Position numbers and translations under genes: made by a program
Shown here: piece after piece, positions 16,761 to 24,399 of the stretch
Layout: each line of letters opens with the position of its first letter
How positions within the stretch are numbered: the stretch's first letter is position 1
Notes under the pieces: model-generated
Database searches by the model: none
What the model was told of the DNA's origin: nothing
What the model saw: the letters and a program-made list of their open reading frames with translations, nothing else
From: Prolixibacteraceae bacterium
GTDB taxonomy: Bacteria > Bacteroidota > Bacteroidia > Bacteroidales > Prolixibacteraceae
DNA length: 64,000 bases
Reading direction: 5' to 3'
Assembly: GCA_019459485.1 (NCBI GenBank)
Contig: JAIBEZ010000089.1
Span: 1 to 64,000 of the forward strand

Positions 16761-19700
16761 TTACTTCATCTGTTCATTCCATTTCGAACGGTCGGGTGGA
16801 GTAGGGGAGTTCACCTTTTTAACAGGGTTTTCCTGAAGTTGTTTCAGCAACACTTCCACCGCTTTTTCGATGCAGGGGTCAATACCTTTTGCCAGTTGTT
16901 CGGGTCGGTCAACCACTTCAATATCGGGATAAACGCCAATGCCTTCGATGATCCACTCCTCGTTTTCGTCGTAAATACCAAATCGCGGAACAGCAATGTA
17001 ACCGCCGTCAACCAGCCCTGCATTGCCCGACATGCCAACCAATCCGCCCCATGTGCGGGTTCCGATCAGTTGTCCCAAACCTTTCTTCCGGAAGTAATAA
17101 GGAAAAGCATCACCGCCCGACGAAGAATAGCCATTCATCAGCATTACTTTCGGGCCGTTGTGCGCTACGCCCGGAGTTTTCATGGCCGACAAGCCGTTGC
17201 GTTGCCAGTAGCTGAGCGTTTTTCGTTCAAGCAGGTTGGTCATCACATCAGGAATAAAACCACCGCCATTGTAACGGTCGTCAATGATCAGCGCTTCTTT
17301 TTCGTGGTATGCGTACATTCCGCGGTATAATTCGCGGTTTCCATCGGTACTTGTATTTGGTACATGAATGTAGCCGATTTTCCCTCCTGAAAGTTTGTCA
17401 ACCATTGCACGGCGCTCGTTCACCCAATTCAGGTTAAGCAATTCAAGTTCACTGGCAATTGGCTTGATGGTGTAAGTTTTGGCACCCTCAGTTTGAGGTT
17501 TCGGATTGACAGTTATTTCAACCGTTTTACCAAGCGTATTTTCGAGCAATTCGTAAGGATTCATGCTCATTGTCAATTCAGTTCCGTTAATGGCAATCAG
17601 GTAATCGCCTTCTTTCACATTCACTCCCTGCTCTGTAAGCGGCGAGCGGCGGGCTTCGTTCCAGTTTTCGCCGGAATAGATTTTTGCAATCTGGTATTTT
17701 CCTGAAGTTGGATCGGCTTTCAGTTCAGCGCCAAGCAAGCCGGTATCAACGCGTTTCACTTTTTCAAAATCGCCCCAGTCAACATATGAGTGTCCGGTAT
17801 TGGTTTCCGAAATAATTTCACCAAGAATGTAATCCAGGTCGGCGCGGTGGCTCACATGCTGAACCAAAGGCGTATAACGTTCTTTTATTCCTTTCCAGTC
17901 GATTCCGTGCAGGTTGCCAACGTAGAAATAGTCGCGGAAAATGCGCCATCCGTCAGTATAAATCTGCGCCCATTCTTTCTTTGGATCAATTTTCATCACC
18001 ATGTCGTCAAGGTTCAGTTTGCCTGCTCCCGATTTCTGTCCGGTTGTCAGTTTAGTGATTCCGAAATCTTTTCCGGAACGGTAAATCATCATTTTTCCAT
18101 CGGCGCTCACCACAGCCTGACCCACTTTGTCCATTACTTCTTCATCCTTTTCATCTTCAATGCTGAATTTGCGCAACGATCCTTCGCTGATGTATAAAAT
18201 TCCACCATCGACAGCAATCAAATTACGGTATTCACCCGATTTTGGCGGGAAGGCGGCGATTCTGGAATTAATTCCATCGAAATCAATCTGAACTTTTACA
18301 GGATCTTTGGCAACCGGTTTTTCTTCAGTTTTTGAATTCTTATCTTTTTTAGGTTCTTCTTTTGGCTTTTCTGCTTCTTTAACCGGTTCAACATCGTTTT
18401 TATCTTTGAACAATTTCGGGCCATCGGCTTTCAGCGCCACGGCATAAATTCGTGTCGATTTGTTATAGACGTAATTAAATTCGAAACTGGAAAAAGCGAG
18501 GTTAAAATCACGGTCGGAAACGAAATAAATGTATTTCCCGTCAGTAGAAAAAACGGGCGAATTGTCGTTGAACGAATCGTTGGTGAGTTGATGGGTTTGC
18601 GCTGTTTCAAGGTTGTAAACCCAAACCGCACCCAATCCGTTTGCACCTTCTTTGTCGTAGGTAATCCATTTCGAATCTGGTGAAAAAGAATAGGATCGGA
18701 TTTCGTCACGTTCAGCCTTGGTCACCACAGTTGTTTTTCCGGTTTCCACATCCACCATTTTCAGTTGAAGGGTACGGTCGAAATAAAGCAAAAATTTGCT
18801 GTTTGGCGACCATTCCGAATCGTATTTCCATGCTGTTGATCCGCTTGTAAGTTGCTTTGGAGCAGCTCCTTTTTTGTTTTCGAGCAGGTAAATTTCGTAT
18901 TCGCCCGAAGCATCTGAATAGTACGAAATGTATTTTCCATCGGGCGACCAGCGTGGGTAAACTTCGCGGACGCCCTGCGTGGTGGTCAGGTTGTAGGTTG
19001 AACCATTTTCGGCAGGAACTGAAAAAATATCGCCACGGGCCGAAATCAAAGCACGTTTTCCGGTTGGCGAAACTTCGTAAGCCTGCACAAAATCCTTTAC
19101 ATTTTTGTAGTACGGCAAAATGTTCGGATTGTCGAAACGGATGCTGATGTTTACTTTTTCTTCCTTGCCGGTGGTCAGGTTCAGCTTGTAAAGGAAACCT
19201 CCGTTTTCGTAAACCATCTGTCCGTTTTCTCCTGAAGGCCACATGCAATCGAAATCAGCGTGCGTCGTCAGTTGTTTCGTGGCTTTTGTTTTGGTATTGA
19301 ATTGGTATATATTCAGTTTTAGGTCGCGGTCGGATGCAAAATAAATATTTTCGCCAAACCAGATTGGAAGCTGGTCCGTTCCGTTAAAATCAGTGATTTG
19401 TTCCGAAGTATTGTTTTCCAGATCGTAAATCCACAAATCGGAAGCGCGGCCACCTTTGTAGCGTTTCCAGGTGCGGAATTCGCGGTCGATCGGTGCAAAA
19501 CAGAGTTTTTTGTCATCGGGCGACAAAGCAGCAAAACCACCATTTACAATGGCCAGCGGTTTTTCCAGACCGCCTTCGAGGCTAACCATGTAATATTTTC
19601 CGTTGCGGTCGCCAAAAGGAGTGCGGTTGGCGCGGATCAGAATGTTTTTGCTGTCAGATGTCCAGTCGAGCACCGAATTATCGAAACCTCCGCGTGGAGG

Positions 19701-20045
19701 CATCAAACCCACCGAATTGTAAAAGGTTAATTGTCGCGGAGTTCCGCCATTCGCTGGAATCACAAAAATCTGGCGGCTTCCGGAGTATTCGCCCGAAAAG
19801 GCAATCCATTGCCCATCAGGCGAAATCTTCGGAAAAAGTTCCTGTCCCGGGTGGGAAGTCAGTCGGCGGGCCTCGCCACCATTTGATTCAACCGACCAGA
19901 TGTCGCCGGCATAAACAAAGGCAATCAGGTTTTTATTGATGTCGGGATAACGCATCAGCCGGGCTTCGTTCTGAGCGGTTGCGCTCAAAGAAAGAGTCAA
20001 TCCAAAAATGATTGACACGATGAAGGTTTTAGTGAATCTTCGCAT
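16761..20045 (-). CDS. Tricorn-like S41 peptidase with beta-propeller and PDZ domains
   Basis: 1094 residues with a signal peptide (LTLSLSATAQ), so periplasmic or exported. Order: a long PD40-type propeller region (about 30-540; repeats such as FPKISPDGQWIAFSG, PRWSPDGKYISYYSD), a Lys/Glu-rich linker (about 555-590), a C1-like helical domain, a PDZ domain (about 775-850) and an S41 catalytic core. Catalytic features: His in NTGHSYVDWG (about 752), nucleophile Ser in NGYSSSGGDAFPYYF (about 971), Glu in WIIEGIGVYPDI (about 1035). This parallels Thermoplasma Tricorn (His746, Ser965, Glu1023). Tricorn degrades oligopeptides; the bacterial exported homologues are little studied. It appears monocistronic. 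Confidence 0.9.
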   Translation of the reverse strand: MRRFTKTFIVSIIFGLTLSLSATAQNEARLMRYPDINKNLIAFVYAGDIWSVESNGGEARRLTSHPGQELFPKISPDGQWIAFSGEYSGSRQIFVIPANGGTPRQLTFYNSVGLMPPRGGFDNSVLDWTSDSKNILIRANRTPFGDRNGKYYMVSLEGGLEKPLAIVNGGFAALSPDDKKLCFAPIDREFRTWKRYKGGRASDLWIYDLENNTSEQITDFNGTDQLPIWFGENIYFASDRDLKLNIYQFNTKTKATKQLTTHADFDCMWPSGENGQMVYENGGFLYKLNLTTGKEEKVNISIRFDNPNILPYYKNVKDFVQAYEVSPTGKRALISARGDIFSVPAENGSTYNLTTTQGVREVYPRWSPDGKYISYYSDASGEYEIYLLENKKGAAPKQLTSGSTAWKYDSEWSPNSKFLLYFDRTLQLKMVDVETGKTTVVTKAERDEIRSYSFSPDSKWITYDKEGANGLGAVWVYNLETAQTHQLTNDSFNDNSPVFSTDGKYIYFVSDRDFNLAFSSFEFNYVYNKSTRIYAVALKADGPKLFKDKNDVEPVKEAEKPKEEPKKDKNSKTEEKPVAKDPVKVQIDFDGINSRIAAFPPKSGEYRNLIAVDGGILYISEGSLRKFSIEDEKDEEVMDKVGQAVVSADGKMMIYRSGKDFGITKLTTGQKSGAGKLNLDDMVMKIDPKKEWAQIYTDGWRIFRDYFYVGNLHGIDWKGIKERYTPLVQHVSHRADLDYILGEIISETNTGHSYVDWGDFEKVKRVDTGLLGAELKADPTSGKYQIAKIYSGENWNEARRSPLTEQGVNVKEGDYLIAINGTELTMSMNPYELLENTLGKTVEITVNPKPQTEGAKTYTIKPIASELELLNLNWVNERRAMVDKLSGGKIGYIHVPNTSTDGNRELYRGMYAYHEKEALIIDDRYNGGGFIPDVMTNLLERKTLSYWQRNGLSAMKTPGVAHNGPKVMLMNGYSSSGGDAFPYYFRKKGLGQLIGTRTWGGLVGMSGNAGLVDGGYIAVPRFGIYDENEEWIIEGIGVYPDIEVVDRPEQLAKGIDPCIEKAVEVLLKQLQENPVKKVNSPTPPDRSKWNEQMK

Positions 20046-20078
20046 TAGTGAATCGATTTAAATGTTTCTGAATGTTAT

Positions 20079-20756
20079 TTAAAAGCTTAAGCTATATCCT
20101 ATCCCAACAATGTTTATACTTTCTTTTTTAGTCAAAGTGCCAGCCGGTTCTATGTAATCCTGAAGTCTGTAAAACAGTCCGATCTCATTTTTCTTATTAA
20201 TTGAATATGCCAGTCCGGTGGTATATCTCATTTTGTCGAGATCTTTCAAAATAAGGTCATGAAAAGCTTCCGCAGAAATATATGGAGTGAATTTACTGCC
20301 TTTTATATTGTAGTCAACTTTTGCCCGGTATCTGAAATACGACTTTTTACTATCGGAGGTTTGATCGAAATCTGAGCCGTTGGTGTAACGTACCCGAAAT
20401 TTGAAATCGAAACGTTTCAGTTCAAATCCTGATTTAGCATCAAAAGCAAACCTGTTTGAAGGTTCCCATTCGTAAATCTGTCGTTTTTCCCTGTAATTAT
20501 ATTCATTTTCATATCGGTAATAGCCTGCCAATGTGAGATATTTGTGCAGTTTGTAGGAAAGTCCGCCTTCGAGAATGTAAGTATCCATTTTGAATCCTCC
20601 GTGAAGCCGCAATTCAGGATTGAATTCAACTTTCAGATTTTTTACAATTTTTTTGCTGAATTCGAGTTCAAACCATGTCGCAGGTCCGTTTTGTGCAAAC
20701 GTTGAAGTTGTAAAAAGAGCGGAAAGTAAAAAAAGAAATATCCTGATCCTTTTCAT
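20079..20756 (-). CDS. DUF2490 outer-membrane beta-barrel protein
   Basis: 225 residues with a signal peptide (FTTSTFAQ). The mature part alternates polar and aromatic residues with many Tyr/Arg/Lys strands (YLTLAGYYRYENEYNYRE, FKFRVRYTNGSDF) and ends in a C-terminal Phe (GIGYSLSF), a barrel signature. The family is DUF2490; function unknown. The ATG is chosen so that it overlaps the preceding DUF4956 stop as TAATG; an ATG six bases upstream is also possible. It is last in a three-gene operon with a VTC-domain protein and DUF4956, so it may deliver or anchor a surface component of that system. Confidence 0.78.
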   Translation of the reverse strand: MKRIRIFLFLLSALFTTSTFAQNGPATWFELEFSKKIVKNLKVEFNPELRLHGGFKMDTYILEGGLSYKLHKYLTLAGYYRYENEYNYREKRQIYEWEPSNRFAFDAKSGFELKRFDFKFRVRYTNGSDFDQTSDSKKSYFRYRAKVDYNIKGSKFTPYISAEAFHDLILKDLDKMRYTTGLAYSINKKNEIGLFYRLQDYIEPAGTLTKKESINIVGIGYSLSF

Positions 20757-21424
20757 TACCATAGTTTTTTAGTGCCGTTTACATCGAAGAAAATATAAAT
20801 GATTGCAACATCACGCAGAAAATCAATGCGTTCTACTTCAATGCGTTTGATGTTAATTCCGGTACGGGCCACAAGGTCAGCCATCAGTTCATCTTTTCTG
20901 TCGGCATGCATATTCTCAATTTTCTCATAAATAATCCGCTGCGAAATTTCCTGCCGGAGGTTCAATATTTTTTCAAGAATATATAAACCACCCATGACGA
21001 GCAGATTGGTTGTGATCAATTCGGCGTAACTGATTTTTTTATTGGCGAGTGCATTGATTACCGAAATTGCAATTACAACAAACAAATAGGTCATTTCTTT
21101 GATAGGGATAGCATCGGTCCGATACCTGATAATTCCAAAGATGGCGAATAGTCCGAGTGCAAAACCAAGTTCTATTTTCACACTTTCCAGAAGGAAACAC
21201 AATAGGAATATGACAATACTGATGGCTATGTATGTGAAATAGAAATCTTTGCGTTTACTTGATTTGGCATACAGACCAACAACGATAAATATTGTGACCA
21301 ATAAATTTAGGCCAAACCGGACAAGAAGTTCAATATAGTCTTCCGTGTTAATAAGTTTGATTCCCAAAAATTTCAATTCATCGAAGGTTTGAGCGGCTTG
21401 TAACAGAATTAATGAGAGTTGCAT
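20756..21424 (-). CDS. DUF4956 membrane protein
   Basis: 222 residues. Several transmembrane helices lie in the first ~150 residues (LLVTIFIVVGLYA, FTYIAISIVIFLLCFLL, YLFVVIAISVINALA). The DUF4956 core follows: LGFALGLFAIFGIIRYRTD, then IPIKEMTYLF. A cytoplasmic C-terminal alpha-beta domain of about 70 residues follows (GINIKRIEVERIDFLRDVA). In many bacteria DUF4956 is encoded beside VTC-type tunnel-fold proteins and, in other lineages, CotH kinases. The function is not established. It is 10 bp downstream of the VTC gene and overlaps the DUF2490 gene. Confidence 0.8.
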   Translation of the reverse strand: MQLSLILLQAAQTFDELKFLGIKLINTEDYIELLVRFGLNLLVTIFIVVGLYAKSSKRKDFYFTYIAISIVIFLLCFLLESVKIELGFALGLFAIFGIIRYRTDAIPIKEMTYLFVVIAISVINALANKKISYAELITTNLLVMGGLYILEKILNLRQEISQRIIYEKIENMHADRKDELMADLVARTGINIKRIEVERIDFLRDVAIIYIFFDVNGTKKLW

Positions 21425-21434
21425 GTTGGATAGT

Positions 21435-22187
21435 TTAGTTGAGGTATTCTTTTTTTAACTTGATTAACAATGGTTTGAATTTATTTTTTTTGATGTTTTC
21501 TTCCAGAAGTGATCGGCCAATGCAATATTTGCTGAACCCTTGCCTTCCTATTTTTTTGTCTCTCAAAACCTTGTTGATCAATGCAGTTTTGTTGGATTTA
21601 CTTTGTTTTATTTCGATAATAACCAAATCATTGATAATAATTTCTTTTTCCTCATTTTTAAATCCGGGGAGCGTGTCGATGGTTACCCTTACCATAAATT
21701 GATTGTCAACCAGGGTGATGCGATTAAAAAAGCTCAATATTTTGGGTTGAAGTTCTGAACCTGGATAAGGACATGAATCTTGGAGAAAACCGAACTCATT
21801 GTTTTTAAATTCCGGGTTGAAATCAGGTCTTTTAATCCGCTTTTTGAGAGTTCTCCCTTTGTTGTTTTTAAACTTTATTTCCAGAAAATTATCATTTGAA
21901 ACAACATATTGCCGAACCCTGATTTTAAAACGGTTACGTTTTCCATTTTGGTGGTTAATGTACATCCGGTCATCAGCAGTATCGAAATAGGTGGTGTCAT
22001 AAGGAAAAATTGATTCGCCATGAATTTCGAGCATCGAATAGTCATTTTTCAAAGCTTCCAGAATCTCAGGCAACTGATTGCGGTGAAGGCAAAATTTAGT
22101 GTCGGTACGATCCATCAGTTTTACCTGATCTAAATCGGCTAAGGTGACTCTTTTAAAAGATTGTAATGTATCTTGAATTAAGTTCAT
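21435..22187 (-). CDS. VTC-domain polyphosphate polymerase-like protein
   Basis: 250 residues with the triphosphate-tunnel fold of the VTC catalytic domain. Landmarks: a conserved start DRTDTKFCLHRNQL, substrate-lining basic strands RNRFKIRVRQY, acidic/basic pair strand NFLEIKFKNNKGR followed by KKRI, then RVTIDTLPGF, and a late Glu strand (IIEIKQ). Yeast Vtc4 makes polyphosphate from ATP with this fold. Bacterial VTC proteins are annotated as polyphosphate polymerases, but for many the activity is untested. No SPX domain is present. It is first in the operon with DUF4956 and DUF2490; no TANNTTTG box is obvious upstream. Confidence 0.83.
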   Translation of the reverse strand: MNLIQDTLQSFKRVTLADLDQVKLMDRTDTKFCLHRNQLPEILEALKNDYSMLEIHGESIFPYDTTYFDTADDRMYINHQNGKRNRFKIRVRQYVVSNDNFLEIKFKNNKGRTLKKRIKRPDFNPEFKNNEFGFLQDSCPYPGSELQPKILSFFNRITLVDNQFMVRVTIDTLPGFKNEEKEIIINDLVIIEIKQSKSNKTALINKVLRDKKIGRQGFSKYCIGRSLLEENIKKNKFKPLLIKLKKEYLN

Positions 22188-22408
22188 TGGTCTGTAAAAT
22201 AGGTTGTGCGAAGCTAATCTTTTTTAAGTTGTTTGTAATAAATACGTAACAAGAATGTAATATTTCTGTCATTTCCAGATAAAAAATGATCCGTCATATC
22301 CTTTTGATTATGAAAATGTCACCAATTTTTCGACCCATAAAAGTATCGAAGAATACAGTATTTTATGTGTCGTGAATGATTTTTTTTAGGTTGTGTAAAA
22401 CAAATTAC

Positions 22409-22416
22409 TATATTTG
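22409..22416 (+). promoter_or_regulatory. -7 box of the tRNA-Trp gene
   Basis: TATATTTG matches TANNTTTG, 17 bp before the tRNA 5' end. A TTGTG lies 15 bp upstream as a weak -33 candidate. Confidence 0.55.
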
Positions 22417-22433
22417 CCATCGCAAAAAAGGAT

Positions 22434-22506
22434 ACGGGTGTAGCTCAGTTGGTAGAGCACTGGTCTCCAAAACCAGGTGTCGGGCGTTCGAGTCGCTCCT
22501 CCCGTG
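22434..22506 (+). tRNA. tRNA-Trp (CCA anticodon)
   Basis: A complete 73-nt cloverleaf. D stem GCTC/GAGC, anticodon stem CTGGT/ACCAG with loop CTCCAAA (anticodon CCA at 22467-22469), T stem GGGCG/CGCTC with loop TTCGAGT. The acceptor stem ACGGGTG/CTCCCGT has a T-T mismatch at the sixth pair. G is the discriminator base and the 3' CCA is not encoded. A hairpin terminator follows immediately. Confidence 0.95.
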
Positions 22507-22507
22507 C

Positions 22508-22535
22508 AAAAGCTGCTCTTTCGGGCAGCTTTTTT
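22508..22535 (+). terminator. terminator of the tRNA-Trp gene
   Basis: Stem AGCTGC/GCAGCT, extended by AAA/TTT, loop TCTTTCGG, then a T run. It starts two bases after the mature tRNA 3' end. Confidence 0.85.
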
Positions 22536-22583
22536 GTTTTAAGGAAAGTCTTTGGTAACTTCAACGCAAATTCAAACTGAGTT

Positions 22584-23312
22584 ATGACTGTCGATCTTTT
22601 TGTACCTTGTTTTATCGATCAGATTTATCCTGATACGGCTTTTAATACTGTAAAATTACTGCGGAGGGCCGGTCTGGAAGTGAATTACAATCCGGAGCAA
22701 ACCTGTTGTGGTCAACCTGCTTTCAACAGCGGTTACTGGGATGAAACGAAAACGCTGGCAAAGAAATTTATACGCGATTTTCCGAACGAAAGACATATCG
22801 TCAGTCCGTCAGCTTCCTGCACCGGTTTTATCAAAAATTATTATCCTGATTTGTTTAAAAATGGTCAGGCAGGTTTTGATGATTACCAACGACTGAACCG
22901 AAATATTTTTGAGCTGACTGATTATTTGGTCAATCATTTGCATTTTACCGATTTTGGAGCTGAGTTTCCGCACAAAGTTTGCTACCACGATGCCTGCACT
23001 GCTTTGCGGGAATATGGAATTCGTGAGGAGCCGCGACTTTTGCTATCGAAAGTAAAAGGTCTCGAACTGGTTGAAATGGAAGATACCGAAACCTGCTGCG
23101 GCTTTGGAGGAACTTTCGCTGCAAAATTCACTGCAATATCTACAGCCATGACCGAGCAGAAAGTAGAAAATGCATTGAAAACCGGAGCGGAATACATCAT
23201 TTCCACCGAATCATCGTGCATTATGAACCTGGAAGGATACATTCTGAAAAATAATTTGCCCATTAAACCGATCCATATTGCCGATATATTGGCATCGGGA
23301 TGGGAAGGATAA
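22584..23312 (+). CDS. LutA/YkgE-type (Fe-S)-binding oxidoreductase subunit
   Basis: 242 residues with two CCG domains that ligate an iron-sulfur cluster: CFIDQ with TCCGQPAFNSG in the first half, and CYHDACTALREYG with TCCGFGGTFAAKF in the second, plus SPSASCTGF and STESSCIMN. Length and motifs match LutA of the LutABC L-lactate oxidation complex. LutB and LutC are not adjacent: the next gene is cvfB. It may work with partners elsewhere or be part of another heterodisulfide-reductase-like complex. The start ATG lies 48 bp after the tRNA terminator. Confidence 0.82.
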   Translation: MTVDLFVPCFIDQIYPDTAFNTVKLLRRAGLEVNYNPEQTCCGQPAFNSGYWDETKTLAKKFIRDFPNERHIVSPSASCTGFIKNYYPDLFKNGQAGFDDYQRLNRNIFELTDYLVNHLHFTDFGAEFPHKVCYHDACTALREYGIREEPRLLLSKVKGLELVEMEDTETCCGFGGTFAAKFTAISTAMTEQKVENALKTGAEYIISTESSCIMNLEGYILKNNLPIKPIHIADILASGWEG

Positions 23313-23321
23313 ATGATTGAA

Positions 23322-23406
23322 GATTATGGATTAACGATTGAAGATTAACGAAGGAGAAGTGAACTGCGGTTTTTAATTCGTTAATCAAAAATCCGTAATC
23401 GTTAAT
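23322..23406. repeat. imperfect inverted repeat of a GATTAACG motif
   Basis: GATTAACGAA (23343-23352) pairs exactly with TTCGTTAATC (23377-23386), and a further GGATTAACGATT copy upstream opposes a TAATCGTTAATC copy near 23396-23406. Lies between lutA and cvfB; it may fold into a large hairpin. Confidence 0.5.
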
Positions 23407-23408
23407 CA

Positions 23409-23440
23409 AAACTTGGAACTTTGAACTTGAAACTTGAAAC
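23409..23440. repeat. ACTTGAAAC-type short tandem repeat
   Basis: Tandem near-copies of ACTTGAAAC/ACTTGGAAC/ACTTTGAAC just upstream of cvfB. The same words recur before topB (24359-24393), before the ABC-F gene (39092-39112) and around araD (59024-59053, 59745-59780). Confidence 0.6.
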
Positions 23441-23446
23441 TGTGCT

Positions 23447-24286
23447 ATGACTGAAATAGGAAAAATAAATCACCTGTACGTGGTGAAAGAAGTGGATTTT
23501 GGTATTTATCTCGATGGTGGCGATTTGGGCGAAATTCTGATGCCGAAACGCTATGTTCCGGAAGGAACGCAACCTGAAGATACGATCGATGCGTTTATTT
23601 ATCTCGATTCGGAAGACCGTTTGGTAGCAACGACCGAAAAGCCACTGGCAATGGTCGAAGAATTCGCTTTGCTCGAAGTGGTTGCGGTAACTCCCGTCGG
23701 AGCTTTCCTGAACTGGGGATTACCGAAAGATTTGTTTGTTCCGTTCCGAGAGCAGCGCCAACCAATGGAAGAAGGTAAAAAGTATCTGGTTTATGTTTAT
23801 GTGGACACCAATACCAAACGCATCGCTGCATCCTCAAAAATTGAAAATTATCTGGACAATATTCCTGTCGATTATGATGTTGATGAGGAAGTTGACCTGA
23901 TTATTGTGAATGAAACCGATTTGGGCTACAATGCGATTATTGACAATTGCCACCTTGGAATCATCTATAAAAATGAGGTTTTCCAGCCACTCAATCCGGG
24001 AGACAAAATTCAGGGATACATCAAGAAAATCAGGACTGACGGCAAAATTGACCTTCGTCTGGAAAAAATCGGCTACGAAAAAATCAGTTCTTTTGTTGAC
24101 CGCATCATCGCTGAACTTCAGAAAAACAAAGGCTTTTTACCACTGACGGATAAAAGTTCTCCGGAAGAGATCTACAAGGCATTTAGAATCAGCAAAAAGA
24201 ATTTTAAGGCAGCCATTGGCGCTCTTTATAAAAAGAGGTTTATCGCGCTTGAGGACAACGGCATCCGGCTGTTGGGACCAGAATAA
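23447..24286 (+). CDS. cvfB: CvfB-like S1-domain RNA-binding protein
   Basis: 279 residues. Consecutive S1-like OB domains: residues about 1-65 (HLYVVKEVDFGIYLDGGD), 70-135 (AVTPVGAFLNWGLPKDLFVP) and 145-220 (VNETDLGYNAIIDNCHLGII, GDKIQGYIKKIRTDGKIDL). A C-terminal winged-helix domain (about 225-279) contains YKAFRISKKNFKAAIGALYK. This is the architecture of CvfB/YitL, an RNA-binding virulence regulator in Staphylococcus; the role in Bacteroidota is unknown. The ATG follows directly after an ACTTGAAAC repeat tract. Probably monocistronic. Confidence 0.87.
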   Translation: MTEIGKINHLYVVKEVDFGIYLDGGDLGEILMPKRYVPEGTQPEDTIDAFIYLDSEDRLVATTEKPLAMVEEFALLEVVAVTPVGAFLNWGLPKDLFVPFREQRQPMEEGKKYLVYVYVDTNTKRIAASSKIENYLDNIPVDYDVDEEVDLIIVNETDLGYNAIIDNCHLGIIYKNEVFQPLNPGDKIQGYIKKIRTDGKIDLRLEKIGYEKISSFVDRIIAELQKNKGFLPLTDKSSPEEIYKAFRISKKNFKAAIGALYKKRFIALEDNGIRLLGPE

Positions 24287-24393
24287 ATATCTAAAACAAA
24301 AAACAAAAAACAAAACATCCAACATCCAATAATCAATAACCAATATCCAAATTCAAGGCAAACTTGAAACCTGGAACTTGAAACTTGGAACTA
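24287..24393. repeat. low-complexity A-rich and ACTTGAAAC repeat tract
   Basis: Starts with AAACAAAAAACAAAAAAC, then AACATCC/AATATCC-like units, then AACTTGAAACCTGGAACTTG-type repeats ending seven bases before the topB ATG. No gene or hairpin seen. Confidence 0.55.
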
Positions 24394-24399
24394 CTCCGC

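Noticed and set aside
16725-17330. 201-codon open frame on the plus strand
   Set aside because: It lies opposite the 3' end of the Tricorn-like protease, has no recognisable motif, and its composition mirrors the antisense of a conserved catalytic domain.
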